From contig CAJXZZ010000005.1 in the NCBI GenBank assembly GCA_913065105.1, positions 1 through 58,570 on the forward strand: a DNA stretch of 58,570 nt, written 5' to 3'. How positions within the stretch are numbered: position 1 is the first letter of the stretch; each line of letters opens with the position of its first letter. Origin of the DNA: an uncultured Gammaproteobacteria bacterium. GTDB taxonomy: Bacteria > Pseudomonadota > Gammaproteobacteria > SZUA-229. The notes under the pieces are model-generated. The model was not told the DNA's origin. It searched no databases and saw only the letters and a list, made by a program, of their open reading frames with translations. Shown here piece after piece: positions 40,835 to 49,495 of the stretch. The position numbers and the translations under genes are program-made.

Positions 40835-41407
40835 CTCTACTGAGGGTTTGCGCTGAAGCAGTGTTTTCTTCTGGTTAGTTGACCCCGCAGCCGATAGCCG
40901 TCACTCTTGCTTTTTTCGGTAACAGTTATTGACACTCCGCCATCCATGGCTCCTTGTGCCATACCGTCCATCCATGGATGTAACCGCACCGCCTTTCTGG
41001 CTCTTTGCGGAATACCGCACATCCCTGTGCATCGACACACCGCCATCCATGGCTCCTAGCGTCATACGGTCCAATCCATGGACGTAAAAAAACCCCAACC
41101 GAAGTTGGGGTTTCGAGCTTCCTGCTTGGTGATGAGCCTCGCGCTGTAGCTATTCCGTAGAATTATTTACAAATCCGTGTAAACTTTAGCCTTTCCGTGG
41201 TCCGTGTCCATGTTAAATATTCTTAAGCTACCTATGTCCTTATGTCCTTGTATGGCTCTTTCCTTGTGTCCATGTGAGTATTATGGCTGTGTTGATTAGT
41301 TTCTGCCATCAGTCAGATGAGGAAGCTTATGTAGGGAAAGGCCTACAAATTTTTTCATCGGTTCTAAAATTTAAGACGGGCACTATTGTGATGAGGTTTG
41401 GCATACT
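40835..41407. repeat. Repeat-rich intergenic region with CCATGG array between ttcA and dtd
   Basis: No gene is visible in this 573-bp gap. Three units of about 50 bp follow one another: 40937-40986, 40987-41039 (diverged) and 41040-41086. Each reads roughly ACCGCCATCCATGGCTCC, then a short spacer and TCCATGGAT. Then comes a terminator-like hairpin at 41087-41114. The rest, up to the dtd start, holds several TGTCC-rich words (about 41200-41275) and otherwise nothing clear. Confidence 0.8.
41087..41114 (+). terminator. Hairpin with T-run, possible terminator
   Basis: CCCCAAC (41093-41099) and GTTGGGG (41104-41110) form a perfect stem with a GAA-type loop, an A-run before and TTT after. The T-run is short. 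It lies 250 bp after ttcA and may stop read-through towards dtd. Confidence 0.55.
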
Positions 41408-41872
41408 ATGATTGCGTTATTGCAGCGTGTTAAATCAGCATCAGTCACTGTCAGTGGCGAAAATATTGCCAGTATTCCGCAGGGCTTGCTGGTGTTGCTG
41501 GGGGTTGAAAAAGATGACGATGCTCTGACGGCTGAAAAACTTGCGGAGAAAATATTGAAATATCGTGTTTTTTCCGATGCTGAGGACAAAATGAATTTAA
41601 GCCTGCTGGATATTAAGGGCTCTGTATTGATGGTGCCGCAGTTTACTCTGGCGGCGGATACTCAAAAAGGTCTTAGGCCAAGCTTTTCAAGTGCCGCCAG
41701 CCCTGAAAAAGGATTAGCACTGTTTACACAGCTTATTGATATAATGCGTGTAAAAGGTGAGTCTATGGCTGATGGTCTACCCAAAGACTGGTTGCAGACA
41801 GGTCAGTTTGGAGCGGACATGGCAGTAGAACTACTCAATGATGGCCCGGTTACCTTTAATTTGACCATGTGA
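41408..41872 (+). CDS. dtd: D-aminoacyl-tRNA deacylase
   Basis: This 154-residue enzyme hydrolyses D-aminoacyl-tRNAs formed by mistake. The family motifs are clear: [15 protein letters not shown] at the start, [12 protein letters not shown] and [13 protein letters not shown]. The residue before the PQFTL motif (Val in place of the common Ser) differs slightly, but the fold is evident. hisB starts 39 bp downstream, so it may be co-transcribed with the his genes. Confidence 0.96.
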   Translation: MIALLQRVKSASVTVSGENIASIPQGLLVLLGVEKDDDALTAEKLAEKILKYRVFSDAEDKMNLSLLDIKGSVLMVPQFTLAADTQKGLRPSFSSAASPEKGLALFTQLIDIMRVKGESMADGLPKDWLQTGQFGADMAVELLNDGPVTFNLTM

Positions 41873-41911
41873 ATTACGAATATGATACATAACATTAGGT
41901 TGGAGAAATAA

Positions 41912-42505
41912 ATGACGCAGCGTCAGGCAAGTGTTGAACGCGATACACTGGAAACTCAGATTCAGGTAACAGTTAATCTGGATGGCACCGGTGAATGTAA
42001 GCTTGATACCGGTGTACCTTTTCTAGAGCACATGCTCGATCAGGTGGCGCGCCATGGTTTGATCGACCTTGAAATTAAAGCCAAAGGTGATCTGCACATC
42101 GATGCACATCACACCGTAGAAGATATAGGTATTACGCTGGGTCAGGCATTTACAAAAGCCATCGGTGATAAAAAAGGCATCGTACGTTATGGCCATGCTT
42201 TTGTTCCGCTCGATGAGGCACTGTCACGCGTCGTAATCGATTTTTCTGGCCGCCCCGGTATGGAATATAACGTGAACTTTAAACGTTCAAGTATTGGTGA
42301 CTTTGATGTTGATCTGTTCCACGAGTTTTTTCAGGGCTTCATCAATCACGCCAATGTAACGTTACACATCGATAACCTAAGCGGCACCAATGCGCATCAT
42401 ATTGCTGAGACTATGTTTAAAGCATTTGGCCGCGCCGTGCGTATGGCCATCGCAGCTGACCCGCGTATGCAGGGTGTTATGCCCAGCACTAAAGGTAGTC
42501 TTTAG
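41912..42505 (+). CDS. hisB: Imidazoleglycerol-phosphate dehydratase
   Basis: This 197-residue enzyme dehydrates imidazole glycerol phosphate in histidine synthesis. The Mn-binding His clusters are in [23 protein letters not shown] and NAHHIAE. It is the monofunctional IGPD and lacks the phosphatase domain found in E. coli HisB. It heads hisB-hisH-hisA-hisF-hisI-hisE. A 138-bp fold-back repeat begins at its stop codon. Confidence 0.98.
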   Translation: MTQRQASVERDTLETQIQVTVNLDGTGECKLDTGVPFLEHMLDQVARHGLIDLEIKAKGDLHIDAHHTVEDIGITLGQAFTKAIGDKKGIVRYGHAFVPLDEALSRVVIDFSGRPGMEYNVNFKRSSIGDFDVDLFHEFFQGFINHANVTLHIDNLSGTNAHHIAETMFKAFGRAVRMAIAADPRMQGVMPSTKGSL

Positions 42506-42641
42506 TGCTCTGTGCGAAGCATCTTTTCCGTCATGACTACGTTAAAAATAGCCTCAAAATTCTCACTTACTCTGTGTAAGCTGCGCTTTTTCGACTATTT
42601 TTGCCTAGCCCTGACGAAAAATATACTCCGCACAAAGCACT
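42504..42641. repeat. 138-bp fold-back element between hisB and hisH
   Basis: Arms of 30 bp at 42504-42533 and 42612-42641 are imperfect reverse complements (about 24 of 30). Inside are AAAAATAG (42544-42551) with CTATTTTT (42595-42602) and CTTAC (42566-42570) with GTAAG (42576-42580). The whole folds into one long hairpin, like a MITE or ERIC-type element. The left arm covers the hisB stop. Confidence 0.75.
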
Positions 42642-42654
42642 CCAACTAAGTATA

Positions 42655-42676
42655 ATTATTAAAATAATAGTTTTTT
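42655..42676 (+). terminator. Weak AT-only hairpin with T-run
   Basis: ATTATT (42655-42660) and AATAAT (42663-42668) are complementary, and six T residues follow at 42671-42676. AT pairs only, so it is a weak terminator at best within the his gene set. Confidence 0.3.
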
Positions 42677-42723
42677 AACATGATTTTTTATTTTTCACTC
42701 TTATATCAAACTGAGAAACAGTT

Positions 42724-43374
42724 GTGAGTTCAACAATCGCTGTCGTTGATTACGGCATGGGCAATTTACGTTCTGTGTCAAAGGCTCTAGAGCATGTAGT
42801 GCTGGATAATCAGCGTGTAATTATCAGTTCGGATGCACAGGAAATTGCTGATGCTGAACGTGTGGTGTTCCCCGGTCAGGGTGCAGCACGCGCCTGTATG
42901 CAACATCTGCAAGAATTGGATCTGAATGAAGTGGTTTTACAGGCAGCGAGAGAAAAACCGTTTTTAGGAATCTGTATGGGCATGCAGGTGTTGATGGCAC
43001 ACAGCGAAGAGAATCAGGGTGTCGACTGTATGAATTTGTATGCAGGCGAGGTGCGCGCTTTTGCCGATGCGGCTCTAAAGTCACAGATGCAATCATTGAA
43101 AATTCCGCACATGGGATGGAGCATGGTGTCGCAGAAACAGGCGCATCCACTGTGGCAGGACATACAGGAAAATAGCCGATTTTATTTTGTGCATAGTTAC
43201 TATGTCGCTCCGGAAGATACAGCACTGGTTGCCGGCACAACAGAGTATGGCATCGAATTTGTTTCTGCTATCGCCAGAAAAAATGTGTTTGCAGCGCAGT
43301 TCCACCCTGAAAAAAGTGCGCATGATGGTTTACAATTACTTAAAAACTTCTGCCGCTGGGACGGCCAAGTTTAA
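42724..43374 (+). CDS. hisH: Imidazole glycerol phosphate synthase, glutaminase subunit
   Basis: This 216-residue class I glutamine amidotransferase starts at GTG 42724. The nucleophile Cys is in LGICMGMQVL, and the His-Glu pair is in QFHPEKS. It feeds ammonia to HisF to close the imidazole ring. It is the second his gene, separated from hisB by 218 bp of repeat, and is followed by hisA after 44 bp. Confidence 0.97.
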   Translation: MSSTIAVVDYGMGNLRSVSKALEHVVLDNQRVIISSDAQEIADAERVVFPGQGAARACMQHLQELDLNEVVLQAAREKPFLGICMGMQVLMAHSEENQGVDCMNLYAGEVRAFADAALKSQMQSLKIPHMGWSMVSQKQAHPLWQDIQENSRFYFVHSYYVAPEDTALVAGTTEYGIEFVSAIARKNVFAAQFHPEKSAHDGLQLLKNFCRWDGQV

Positions 43375-43418
43375 TCGCCAGTTATGATGGCTAAATTTAA
43401 TATTTCTCGAGAAGGGCT

Positions 43419-44150
43419 ATGTTATTAATACCTGCAATTGATTTAAAAGATGGACAATGTGTGCGCCTGCGTCAGGGTGATATGGATGAAAGTACAGTAT
43501 TTTCTGATGATCCGGTCGCGATGGCAGGGCAATGGGTAGAGGCGGGTGCGCGACGTTTGCACATTGTAGATCTCGATGGTGCTTTTGCGGGTAAACCAAA
43601 AAATGCCGATGTGATACATAATATTGCTTCTGCTTATCCTGATTTAAAAATTCAGCTCGGTGGCGGTATTCGTGATGAAGCGACCATCGCAGGCTATCTG
43701 GATGCTGGTGTAGATTATTTGATCGTTGGCACTCAAGCCGTCAAAGAACCGCATTTTATAGCCGAAGTATGCGCCGAGTTTCCAACCCACATTATTGTTG
43801 GTCTGGATGCTAAAGACGGTAAGGTTGCAACCGATGGCTGGTCGAAATTATCCAAACATGATGTCATTGATATGGCAAAACGTTTTGAAAATGATGGTGT
43901 CGAAGCTATTGTTTATACCGATATATCACGTGATGGTATGATGCAGGGTGTGAATGTGGAGGCCACCTTAAAGATGGCGCAGCAGATTAATATTCCGGTG
44001 ATCGCTTCGGGTGGCATCACCTCGATGGATGATGTCAAAGCCTTAAGTGCGGTTGCTGACGAAGGCATCATGGGTGCGATTACAGGTCGTGCAATCTATG
44101 AAGGTACTATCGATTTAAAACAGGCGCAGGCTTGGCTGGACCAGCAATAA
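43419..44150 (+). CDS. hisA: ProFAR isomerase
   Basis: This 243-residue (beta-alpha)8 barrel isomerises ProFAR to PRFAR. Catalytic Asp residues are in IPAIDLKDG near the start and YTDISRDGM. The phosphate-binding loop SGGITS is present. Its stop overlaps the hisF start in TAATG, so the two are co-translated. Confidence 0.98.
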   Translation: MLLIPAIDLKDGQCVRLRQGDMDESTVFSDDPVAMAGQWVEAGARRLHIVDLDGAFAGKPKNADVIHNIASAYPDLKIQLGGGIRDEATIAGYLDAGVDYLIVGTQAVKEPHFIAEVCAEFPTHIIVGLDAKDGKVATDGWSKLSKHDVIDMAKRFENDGVEAIVYTDISRDGMMQGVNVEATLKMAQQINIPVIASGGITSMDDVKALSAVADEGIMGAITGRAIYEGTIDLKQAQAWLDQQ

Positions 44151-44923
44151 TGGCATTAGCAAAACGTATTATTCCCTGTCTGGATGTCGATAACGGCCGC
44201 GTTGTAAAAGGCGTACAGTTTGTTGATATCCGTGATGCCGGTGATCCCGTAGAGGTCGCCCGTCGTTATGATGCGGAAGGTGCAGATGAGATTACCTTTC
44301 TGGATATAACAGCTAGTTCTGATGATCGCGAGACGATTGTGCATGTGGTGGAAAAAGTCGCAAACGAAGTGTTTATCCCCTTAACCGTAGGCGGTGGTAT
44401 TCGTACAATAGATGATGTACGTAGAATGTTGAACGCGGGTGCAGATAAAGTAGCGATAAACACGGCAGCAGTTTTTAATCCAGAATTCGTGCGAGAGGCT
44501 TCAGATATCGTTGGTTCTCAATGTATCGTGGTGGCTATTGATGCCAAACAGGTCAGCGGCGAAGGTGAGCCGCTACGCTGGGAAATTTTTACTCATGGTG
44601 GCAGAAAACCGACGGGCCTGGATGCTATCAAGTGGGCGATGAAAATGGTTGAATATGGCGCAGGTGAAATTTTACTGACAAGTATGGACAGGGATGGCAC
44701 CAAAATTGGCTTTGATCTGCCGCTAACCCGCGCTATTTCTGAAGCAGTGAGTGTCCCCGTAATTGCGTCTGGTGGGGTCGGGAATCTTGATCACCTTGCA
44801 GATGGCGTCATCGAAGGTAAGGCTGATGCAGTATTAGCGGCCAGCATCTTCCACTTTGCTGAATACACCGTGCAAGAAGCCAAGCAGCATATGGCCGATC
44901 GCGGTATCGAGATGCGCCTGTGA
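44150..44923 (+). CDS. hisF: Imidazole glycerol phosphate synthase, cyclase subunit
   Basis: This 257-residue barrel protein starts at ATG 44150 in the TAATG overlap with hisA. The upstream frame to 44132 is within hisA and is not needed. Catalytic Asp residues lie in [17 protein letters not shown] and [14 protein letters not shown]. It works with HisH to make imidazole glycerol phosphate and AICAR. Confidence 0.98.
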   Translation: MALAKRIIPCLDVDNGRVVKGVQFVDIRDAGDPVEVARRYDAEGADEITFLDITASSDDRETIVHVVEKVANEVFIPLTVGGGIRTIDDVRRMLNAGADKVAINTAAVFNPEFVREASDIVGSQCIVVAIDAKQVSGEGEPLRWEIFTHGGRKPTGLDAIKWAMKMVEYGAGEILLTSMDRDGTKIGFDLPLTRAISEAVSVPVIASGGVGNLDHLADGVIEGKADAVLAASIFHFAEYTVQEAKQHMADRGIEMRL

Positions 44924-44942
44924 GCATTAGTAAATTAAGCAA

Positions 44943-45326
44943 ATGAACTGGCTAGATGAAATTCGTTTTGATGAGAAAGGACTGATCCCCACCATTGCGC
45001 AGGATGCTACTAGCGGTAAAGTCCTGATGATGGCGTGGATGAGCCGTGAGTCATTACAGCTCACCGCAGAAAAAAAGCAAGCCGTGTACTGGTCGCGTTC
45101 CAGAGGAAAACTCTGGCATAAAGGTGAAGAATCAGGCCATACGCAAAAAGTGCTGGATATACGTTTTGACTGTGACGAAGATGTTATTTTGTTAAAAGTT
45201 GAACAGCAAGGTGGTATTGCCTGTCATACTGGGCGTGAGAGTTGCTTTTATCGCCAGTTACAGGGTGATCAGTGGGTAGAAGTTGAATCGGTTATTAAAG
45301 ACCCAGAACAGATTTATTCAAAATAA
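44943..45326 (+). CDS. hisI: Phosphoribosyl-AMP cyclohydrolase
   Basis: This 127-residue protein is the cyclohydrolase domain alone, opening the adenine ring of PR-AMP. The metal ligands appear in DCDED, and [10 protein letters not shown] near the C-terminus is the usual signature. The pyrophosphohydrolase step is in the separate gene hisE 6 bp downstream, so the E. coli HisIE fusion is absent. Confidence 0.97.
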   Translation: MNWLDEIRFDEKGLIPTIAQDATSGKVLMMAWMSRESLQLTAEKKQAVYWSRSRGKLWHKGEESGHTQKVLDIRFDCDEDVILLKVEQQGGIACHTGRESCFYRQLQGDQWVEVESVIKDPEQIYSK

Positions 45327-45332
45327 AATGAT

Positions 45333-45668
45333 ATGAATAACCAAGAGATACTGACACAGTTAATGGCGATACTGGAGCAGCGCAAAGGTGCAGCACCAGA
45401 TTCATCTTATGTCGCTAGCCTGTATGATAAGGGATTAGATGCTATCCTTAAGAAAGTGGGTGAAGAAGCCACAGAGACTGTGATGGCAGCCAAGGATATG
45501 GCGCACAATGGTGATCCAGAAAAGCTTGTCTATGAAGTAGCGGATCTCTGGTTCCACACGATGGTATTACTGGCGGATCAAGGGTTATCTGCAGATGATG
45601 TATTAAAAGAGCTGGCACGTCGCTTTGGCGTTTCCGGTCATGACGAGAAATCGGCACGAAAGCAATAG
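45333..45668 (+). CDS. hisE: Phosphoribosyl-ATP pyrophosphatase
   Basis: This 111-residue all-alpha protein hydrolyses PR-ATP to PR-AMP. The MazG-like motifs [16 protein letters not shown] and [14 protein letters not shown] are intact. It follows hisI by 6 bp and precedes tatA by 48 bp. This his-tat order is common in gammaproteobacteria. Confidence 0.97.
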   Translation: MNNQEILTQLMAILEQRKGAAPDSSYVASLYDKGLDAILKKVGEEATETVMAAKDMAHNGDPEKLVYEVADLWFHTMVLLADQGLSADDVLKELARRFGVSGHDEKSARKQ

Positions 45669-45716
45669 TATTTGTAGCTGTTTATTAAGAATTAAAGAGA
45701 TAAGAGAGTAAAGATT

Positions 45717-45944
45717 ATGGGTATTAGTATTTGGCAATTATTGATTTTATTGGCTGTTGTTATTTTAATCTTTGGCACCAAAAAATTAAAAAATGTGGGT
45801 GGTGATTTAGGCTCGGCAATCAAGGGTTTTAAATCAGCGGTGAAAGACGGCGATGACAATGCAAAACAGGAAAAAGTGGCTCAGGATTCAGCTGATACTG
45901 ACGCTGCAAATACCGAGTCGGTAAAAAAAGAAGATAACGTTTAG
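45717..45944 (+). CDS. tatA: Sec-independent translocase subunit TatA
   Basis: This 75-residue protein has one short N-terminal transmembrane helix (about 5-20), the FGTKKL hinge and an amphipathic helix, followed by a charged tail. TatA polymerises at the cytoplasmic membrane to let folded proteins with twin-arginine signals through. It is the first of tatA-tatB-tatC; tatB starts 64 bp downstream. Confidence 0.96.
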   Translation: MGISIWQLLILLAVVILIFGTKKLKNVGGDLGSAIKGFKSAVKDGDDNAKQEKVAQDSADTDAANTESVKKEDNV

Positions 45945-46008
45945 TTTTTTATTGACGCTGTACCAGAACGATATATTTTGGTACGCGTTATAAATGACAC
46001 AGTAAATT

Positions 46009-46416
46009 ATGTTTGACGTTGGCTTCTGGGAAATTCTATTCATTCTTGTGCTAGCTCTGGTTATTATTGGACCAGAGCGGTTACCCGGTGCTGCGCGACA
46101 GGTGGGTTTATTTGTAGGTAAAGCACGCCGTTATGTTGAGGGTGTTCGCAGTGAAGTTGAATCTGAGCTTGATATTGGTGAATTTAAGCGCATGCTACAC
46201 AATCAGGAAGTACAGATAACTGAATTACAGCAACAGTTAAAAACAGGTATTAATGAAGTAAGTACAGATATAAAAAAAGAATTACCTTCTTCTGATTTTC
46301 TAAGCGATACTCCTTCCCATTCTGTACATGAAGAACAAGATTCCGATGTAAAAAACGTAGGGTCTGAAGACTCGGCTTCTGCTGATGCAGTGCAAACTAA
46401 GCAAGATAAATCCTAA
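46009..46416 (+). CDS. tatB: Sec-independent translocase subunit TatB
   Basis: This 135-residue protein starts MFDVGFWEILFILVLALVIIG, then GPERLPG, the TatB hinge, and an amphipathic helix. TatB with TatC forms the receptor for Tat signals. The C-terminal part is hydrophilic and low in complexity. tatC starts 14 bp downstream. Confidence 0.95.
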   Translation: MFDVGFWEILFILVLALVIIGPERLPGAARQVGLFVGKARRYVEGVRSEVESELDIGEFKRMLHNQEVQITELQQQLKTGINEVSTDIKKELPSSDFLSDTPSHSVHEEQDSDVKNVGSEDSASADAVQTKQDKS

Positions 46417-46430
46417 CTGCTGGCAGATTG

Positions 46431-47450
46431 ATGGCAGAGCAAGAAGAAAATCCTCCACAAGATCAGCGTAATGAGCTGGATGAGAAAGAACAGACGCTGA
46501 TGGATCATCTGGTCGAATTACGCGACCGTTTGTTACATATGGTGTTAGCTATCCTTGTTGTTTTTATTGCACTGTTTGCATTTTCTGAAGATATTTTCAC
46601 CGTAGCGGCCGATCCTTTGCTGGCCTTGATGCCGGAAGGCACATCGATGATTGCTACCGGGGTGACCTCTCCCTTTTTAGTGCCGTTTAAGCTGGTCCTG
46701 TTATTATCGGTATTGTTAACGATTCCTTTTTTATTGCATCAGATCTGGTCATTTATCGCGCCCGGTTTATACCGTCATGAAAAACGTATGGCAGGTCCTT
46801 TACTGGTATCCAGCGTGCTGCTTTTTTATTGTGGAATTGCTTTTGCCTACTTTGTAATTTTCCCCATACTGTTTCGCTTTTTTATTGGTATCGCGCCGGA
46901 GGGTGTAGCGGTAATGACCGATATCGGTCAGTACCTTGATTTCATCATCGCGATTTTTCTTGCTTTTGGTATCGCTTTTGAAGTGCCGGTGGCTACTTTT
47001 TTAGTAATCGCTGCAGGTATAACAACCCCCGATAAACTGGCGGGTAAACGTCCTTATATTATTATCGGTGCATTTGTTGTTGGTATGTTGCTGACCCCGC
47101 CAGATGTAATTTCGCAATCACTGCTTGCTATCCCTATCTGGTTATTGTTTGAGCTCGGGCTGATCATGTCTCGCATTTTCCTCAAAGAAAAGCCGGAAGA
47201 AAACGTGATAATGCAAACTGACGAGTTTGAATTGATTGAAGAAAGCGCCTATTTCCATGAGGGAGAGATGCCTGAAGATCAGCAGACTGAGTCGCAATCA
47301 GCCGTAGCAGATGAAGAAGATCAAGAATTAAGTGATGAAGAAATGGAAAAACTGTTTGATGAAGCTGAACAGGAAGAAGAAGATAATAGCCGCGACGATG
47401 AAGATGACTCAGACGATGAGCCAGATAACGAGCCAGATAAAAAAGCTTGA
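46431..47450 (+). CDS. tatC: Sec-independent translocase subunit TatC with long acidic C-terminal tail
   Basis: From ATG 46431 this is 339 residues (a TTG three bases earlier is also in frame). The core (about 22-250) has six transmembrane helices and the conserved LVELRDRLL start, FSF/PGLYRHEKR and the FGxAFExPV segment. TatC recognises the twin-arginine signal. From about residue 252 there is an extra tail of about 88 residues, very rich in Glu and Asp, that is absent from E. coli TatC (258 residues). The tail should lie in the cytoplasm. Confidence 0.96.
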   Translation: MAEQEENPPQDQRNELDEKEQTLMDHLVELRDRLLHMVLAILVVFIALFAFSEDIFTVAADPLLALMPEGTSMIATGVTSPFLVPFKLVLLLSVLLTIPFLLHQIWSFIAPGLYRHEKRMAGPLLVSSVLLFYCGIAFAYFVIFPILFRFFIGIAPEGVAVMTDIGQYLDFIIAIFLAFGIAFEVPVATFLVIAAGITTPDKLAGKRPYIIIGAFVVGMLLTPPDVISQSLLAIPIWLLFELGLIMSRIFLKEKPEENVIMQTDEFELIEESAYFHEGEMPEDQQTESQSAVADEEDQELSDEEMEKLFDEAEQEEEDNSRDDEDDSDDEPDNEPDKKA

Positions 47451-47454
47451 AGAT

Positions 47455-47496
47455 AGCGTAAAGGCTTCTCTGTGCTTCTACGGTTTATGCTTTTAT
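47455..47496 (+). terminator. Possible terminator after tatC
   Basis: AGCGTAAA (47455-47462) pairs with TTTATGCT (47484-47491), with one G-U pair and a 21-nt loop, followed by TTTATT. The loop is large and the call is tentative. Confidence 0.35.
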
Positions 47497-47593
47497 TCTG
47501 TGTGCGGTTAATTTTAATTCGTTTAAAATATCTCATTAGTGTAAAATCATGACTCAAATACAATCATAGAAAAGAGAAGGGCAGAGAGCTCTT

Positions 47594-49129
47594 ATGGTCG
47601 ATCGAAGCGTCCCCCGAAGACCCACCCTCCTGATTATCCTGGATGGTTTTGGTGTCAACCCAAGTCGAATTAATAATGCAGTGCAAGAAGCGGATACACC
47701 GCGACTGGATGAATATTTTTCTAGAAACTCCCATACTACGTTAGATGCCTGCGGTACTTCTGTCGGTTTGCCTGACGGCCAGATGGGTAATTCTGAAGTT
47801 GGTCATATGACACTGGGCAGTGGCTCGGTGATAAGGCAGGACCTCGTTCGTATCAATGATGAAATCGAAAGCGGTGATTTTTTCAGTAATGCAGCATTAG
47901 TTGCTGCAGTAGAAGATGCCGCTACCAATGAGCGTCCATTGCATCTTGTTGGTCTTACCTCCAATGGTGGTGTTCATAGCCACATCAACCACCTCAAAGC
48001 TTTAATCAAGTTGTGTGCTGACCATAAGGTGAGACCGGTGGTGCACATGACGACGGATGGTCGTGATACTGCGCAAATGTCGGCATTGACGTTTCTCGCT
48101 GAAATCGAAGGTCTGCTGGAAGATGCTAATGGCAGTATCGCTACAGTGAGTGGCCGTTATTACTCGATGGATAGAGATAATCGTTGGGATCGAACTGCAC
48201 TTGCCTGGAATGCGATGGTGAAAGGTGAAGGCCATCACGCAGAAAATGCACGCTACGCAATTGAAGCAGCTTATGCGCACGATGAAACCGATGAGTTTAT
48301 AAAACCAACGGTGTTAGATAATGCAGAGTTAATTACGTCTGGTGATAACGTTATTTTCTTCAATTTCCGCAATGATCGCTCGCGTCAGCTCACTATGGTG
48401 TTAAGTCAGGATGATTTTGCTGAGTTTGATACCGGTGATTTCGAAGGTGCATTGGTGACCTGTTTAACTGAATATGACCCTGAGTTTTTATTGCCCATTG
48501 GGTATGCACCTGAGCGTCCACAGGCAACAGTGGCTTCTGTTGTAAGTCGCGCCGGTTATAAGCAGATGCATTGTGCAGAAACTGAAAAATATGCACACGT
48601 TACCTATTTCTTTAATGGCGGTAAAAAACAACCATTCGCGGGTGAAGATCACGTCATGGTTAACTCACCAGATGTCGCTACTTACGATCTACAACCAGAA
48701 ATGAGTGCGGCAGGTGTTGCTGATAAAGTTATCGAGGGCCTGCAGTCCGGTGGTTATGGATTTATCATGGTCAATTTTGCCAATGGCGATATGGTTGGTC
48801 ACACGGCGGTTCGAGAGGCGGTAATTAAAGCTGTTGAAGCTTTAGATAGAGAAGTTGGACGTGTGCTGGATGCAGCAGCAGAATGTGGTTTTTCTGTGAT
48901 ATTAACCGCCGATCATGGTAATTGTGACGAGATGGTGGATCCTGTTACTCAGGAGCCGCACACGCAACACACGCTGTACCCGGTACCCTGTGTCGTTATT
49001 GATGAAGCCAACTGGCATCTGCGTCCAGGCTGCGATTTAAGTGCCGTTGCACCCACAATATTGCAGTTAATGGGCTTACAGCAACCGCCTTCAATGACAG
49101 GTAAATCGTTATTGTTGTGTGAGTATTAA
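47594..49129 (+). CDS. gpmI: 2,3-bisphosphoglycerate-independent phosphoglycerate mutase
   Basis: This 511-residue enzyme interconverts 3- and 2-phosphoglycerate in glycolysis and gluconeogenesis. It has the alkaline-phosphatase-like fold with two Mn ions. Visible motifs are LIILDGFG, the catalytic Ser in GQMGNSEVGHM, GRDT near residue 153, DRDNRWDR, and the metal site TADHGNCD. It has an in-frame ATG at 47594 and its own terminator at 49144-49189, and is not part of the tat operon. Confidence 0.98.
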   Translation: MVDRSVPRRPTLLIILDGFGVNPSRINNAVQEADTPRLDEYFSRNSHTTLDACGTSVGLPDGQMGNSEVGHMTLGSGSVIRQDLVRINDEIESGDFFSNAALVAAVEDAATNERPLHLVGLTSNGGVHSHINHLKALIKLCADHKVRPVVHMTTDGRDTAQMSALTFLAEIEGLLEDANGSIATVSGRYYSMDRDNRWDRTALAWNAMVKGEGHHAENARYAIEAAYAHDETDEFIKPTVLDNAELITSGDNVIFFNFRNDRSRQLTMVLSQDDFAEFDTGDFEGALVTCLTEYDPEFLLPIGYAPERPQATVASVVSRAGYKQMHCAETEKYAHVTYFFNGGKKQPFAGEDHVMVNSPDVATYDLQPEMSAAGVADKVIEGLQSGGYGFIMVNFANGDMVGHTAVREAVIKAVEALDREVGRVLDAAAECGFSVILTADHGNCDEMVDPVTQEPHTQHTLYPVPCVVIDEANWHLRPGCDLSAVAPTILQLMGLQQPPSMTGKSLLLCEY

Positions 49130-49143
49130 TTACTTATAAAATT

Positions 49144-49189
49144 AAAGCCCAGCCAGGTTAAATATGAAATAACCTGGCTGGGCTTTTTT
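49144..49189 (+). terminator. Intrinsic terminator of gpmI
   Basis: A long perfect stem, AAAGCCCAGCCAGGTTA (49144-49160) with TAACCTGGCTGGGCTTT (49170-49186), is followed by more T residues. It is a strong terminator. Confidence 0.95.
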
Positions 49190-49495
49190 ATTGCCTACAC
49201 TATCACCAATATTTTTTGATGATTACTTATTAATCAATAAAATACGATCTCAATCTCTATAAATACCTATAATCACGCCTTATATGCCTGATATATATCG
49301 ATATATACGTTTATATATCAAAAACTTGTGAAGTGTGTCTAGTTTTCGACACTCATGTCGATTAATTTTCCATTGGTACTCTATACTGCAATAAACCTTT
49401 GCGGTTTCTAAATGTTACAAAATGCTTGTGGTCCATTCTGGCCTGTATTTTTTCCAATTTTTGGATCGTTTTACAATAAGACTAATGGAGTTCTT
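49190..49495. promoter_or_regulatory. Palindrome-rich upstream region of the membrane protein / VWA lipoprotein pair
   Basis: This 306-bp AT-rich region is empty of genes. It holds TGATATATA (49289-49297) paired with TATATATCA (49312-49320), a 16-bp perfect palindrome centred at 49299/49300 (49292-49307), and TCGACA (49346-49351) paired with TGTCGA (49356-49361). TATACT at 49382-49387 could be a -10 element. The arrangement looks like operators ahead of a promoter, by inference. Confidence 0.4.

Noticed and set aside
40937-41086. Possible CRISPR array
   Set aside because: The repeated unit is palindromic and occurs only about three times, there are no unique spacers of regular length, and no cas gene is near.
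40837-41098. Minus-strand open frames of 65-69 residues in the ttcA-dtd gap
   Set aside because: Same repeat-derived HPWMDG/AMDGG peptides; they are reading frames through the repeat, not genes.
47321-47563. Minus-strand Ser-rich frame opposite the tatC end
   Set aside because: It is the antisense of the Glu/Asp-rich tail of TatC.
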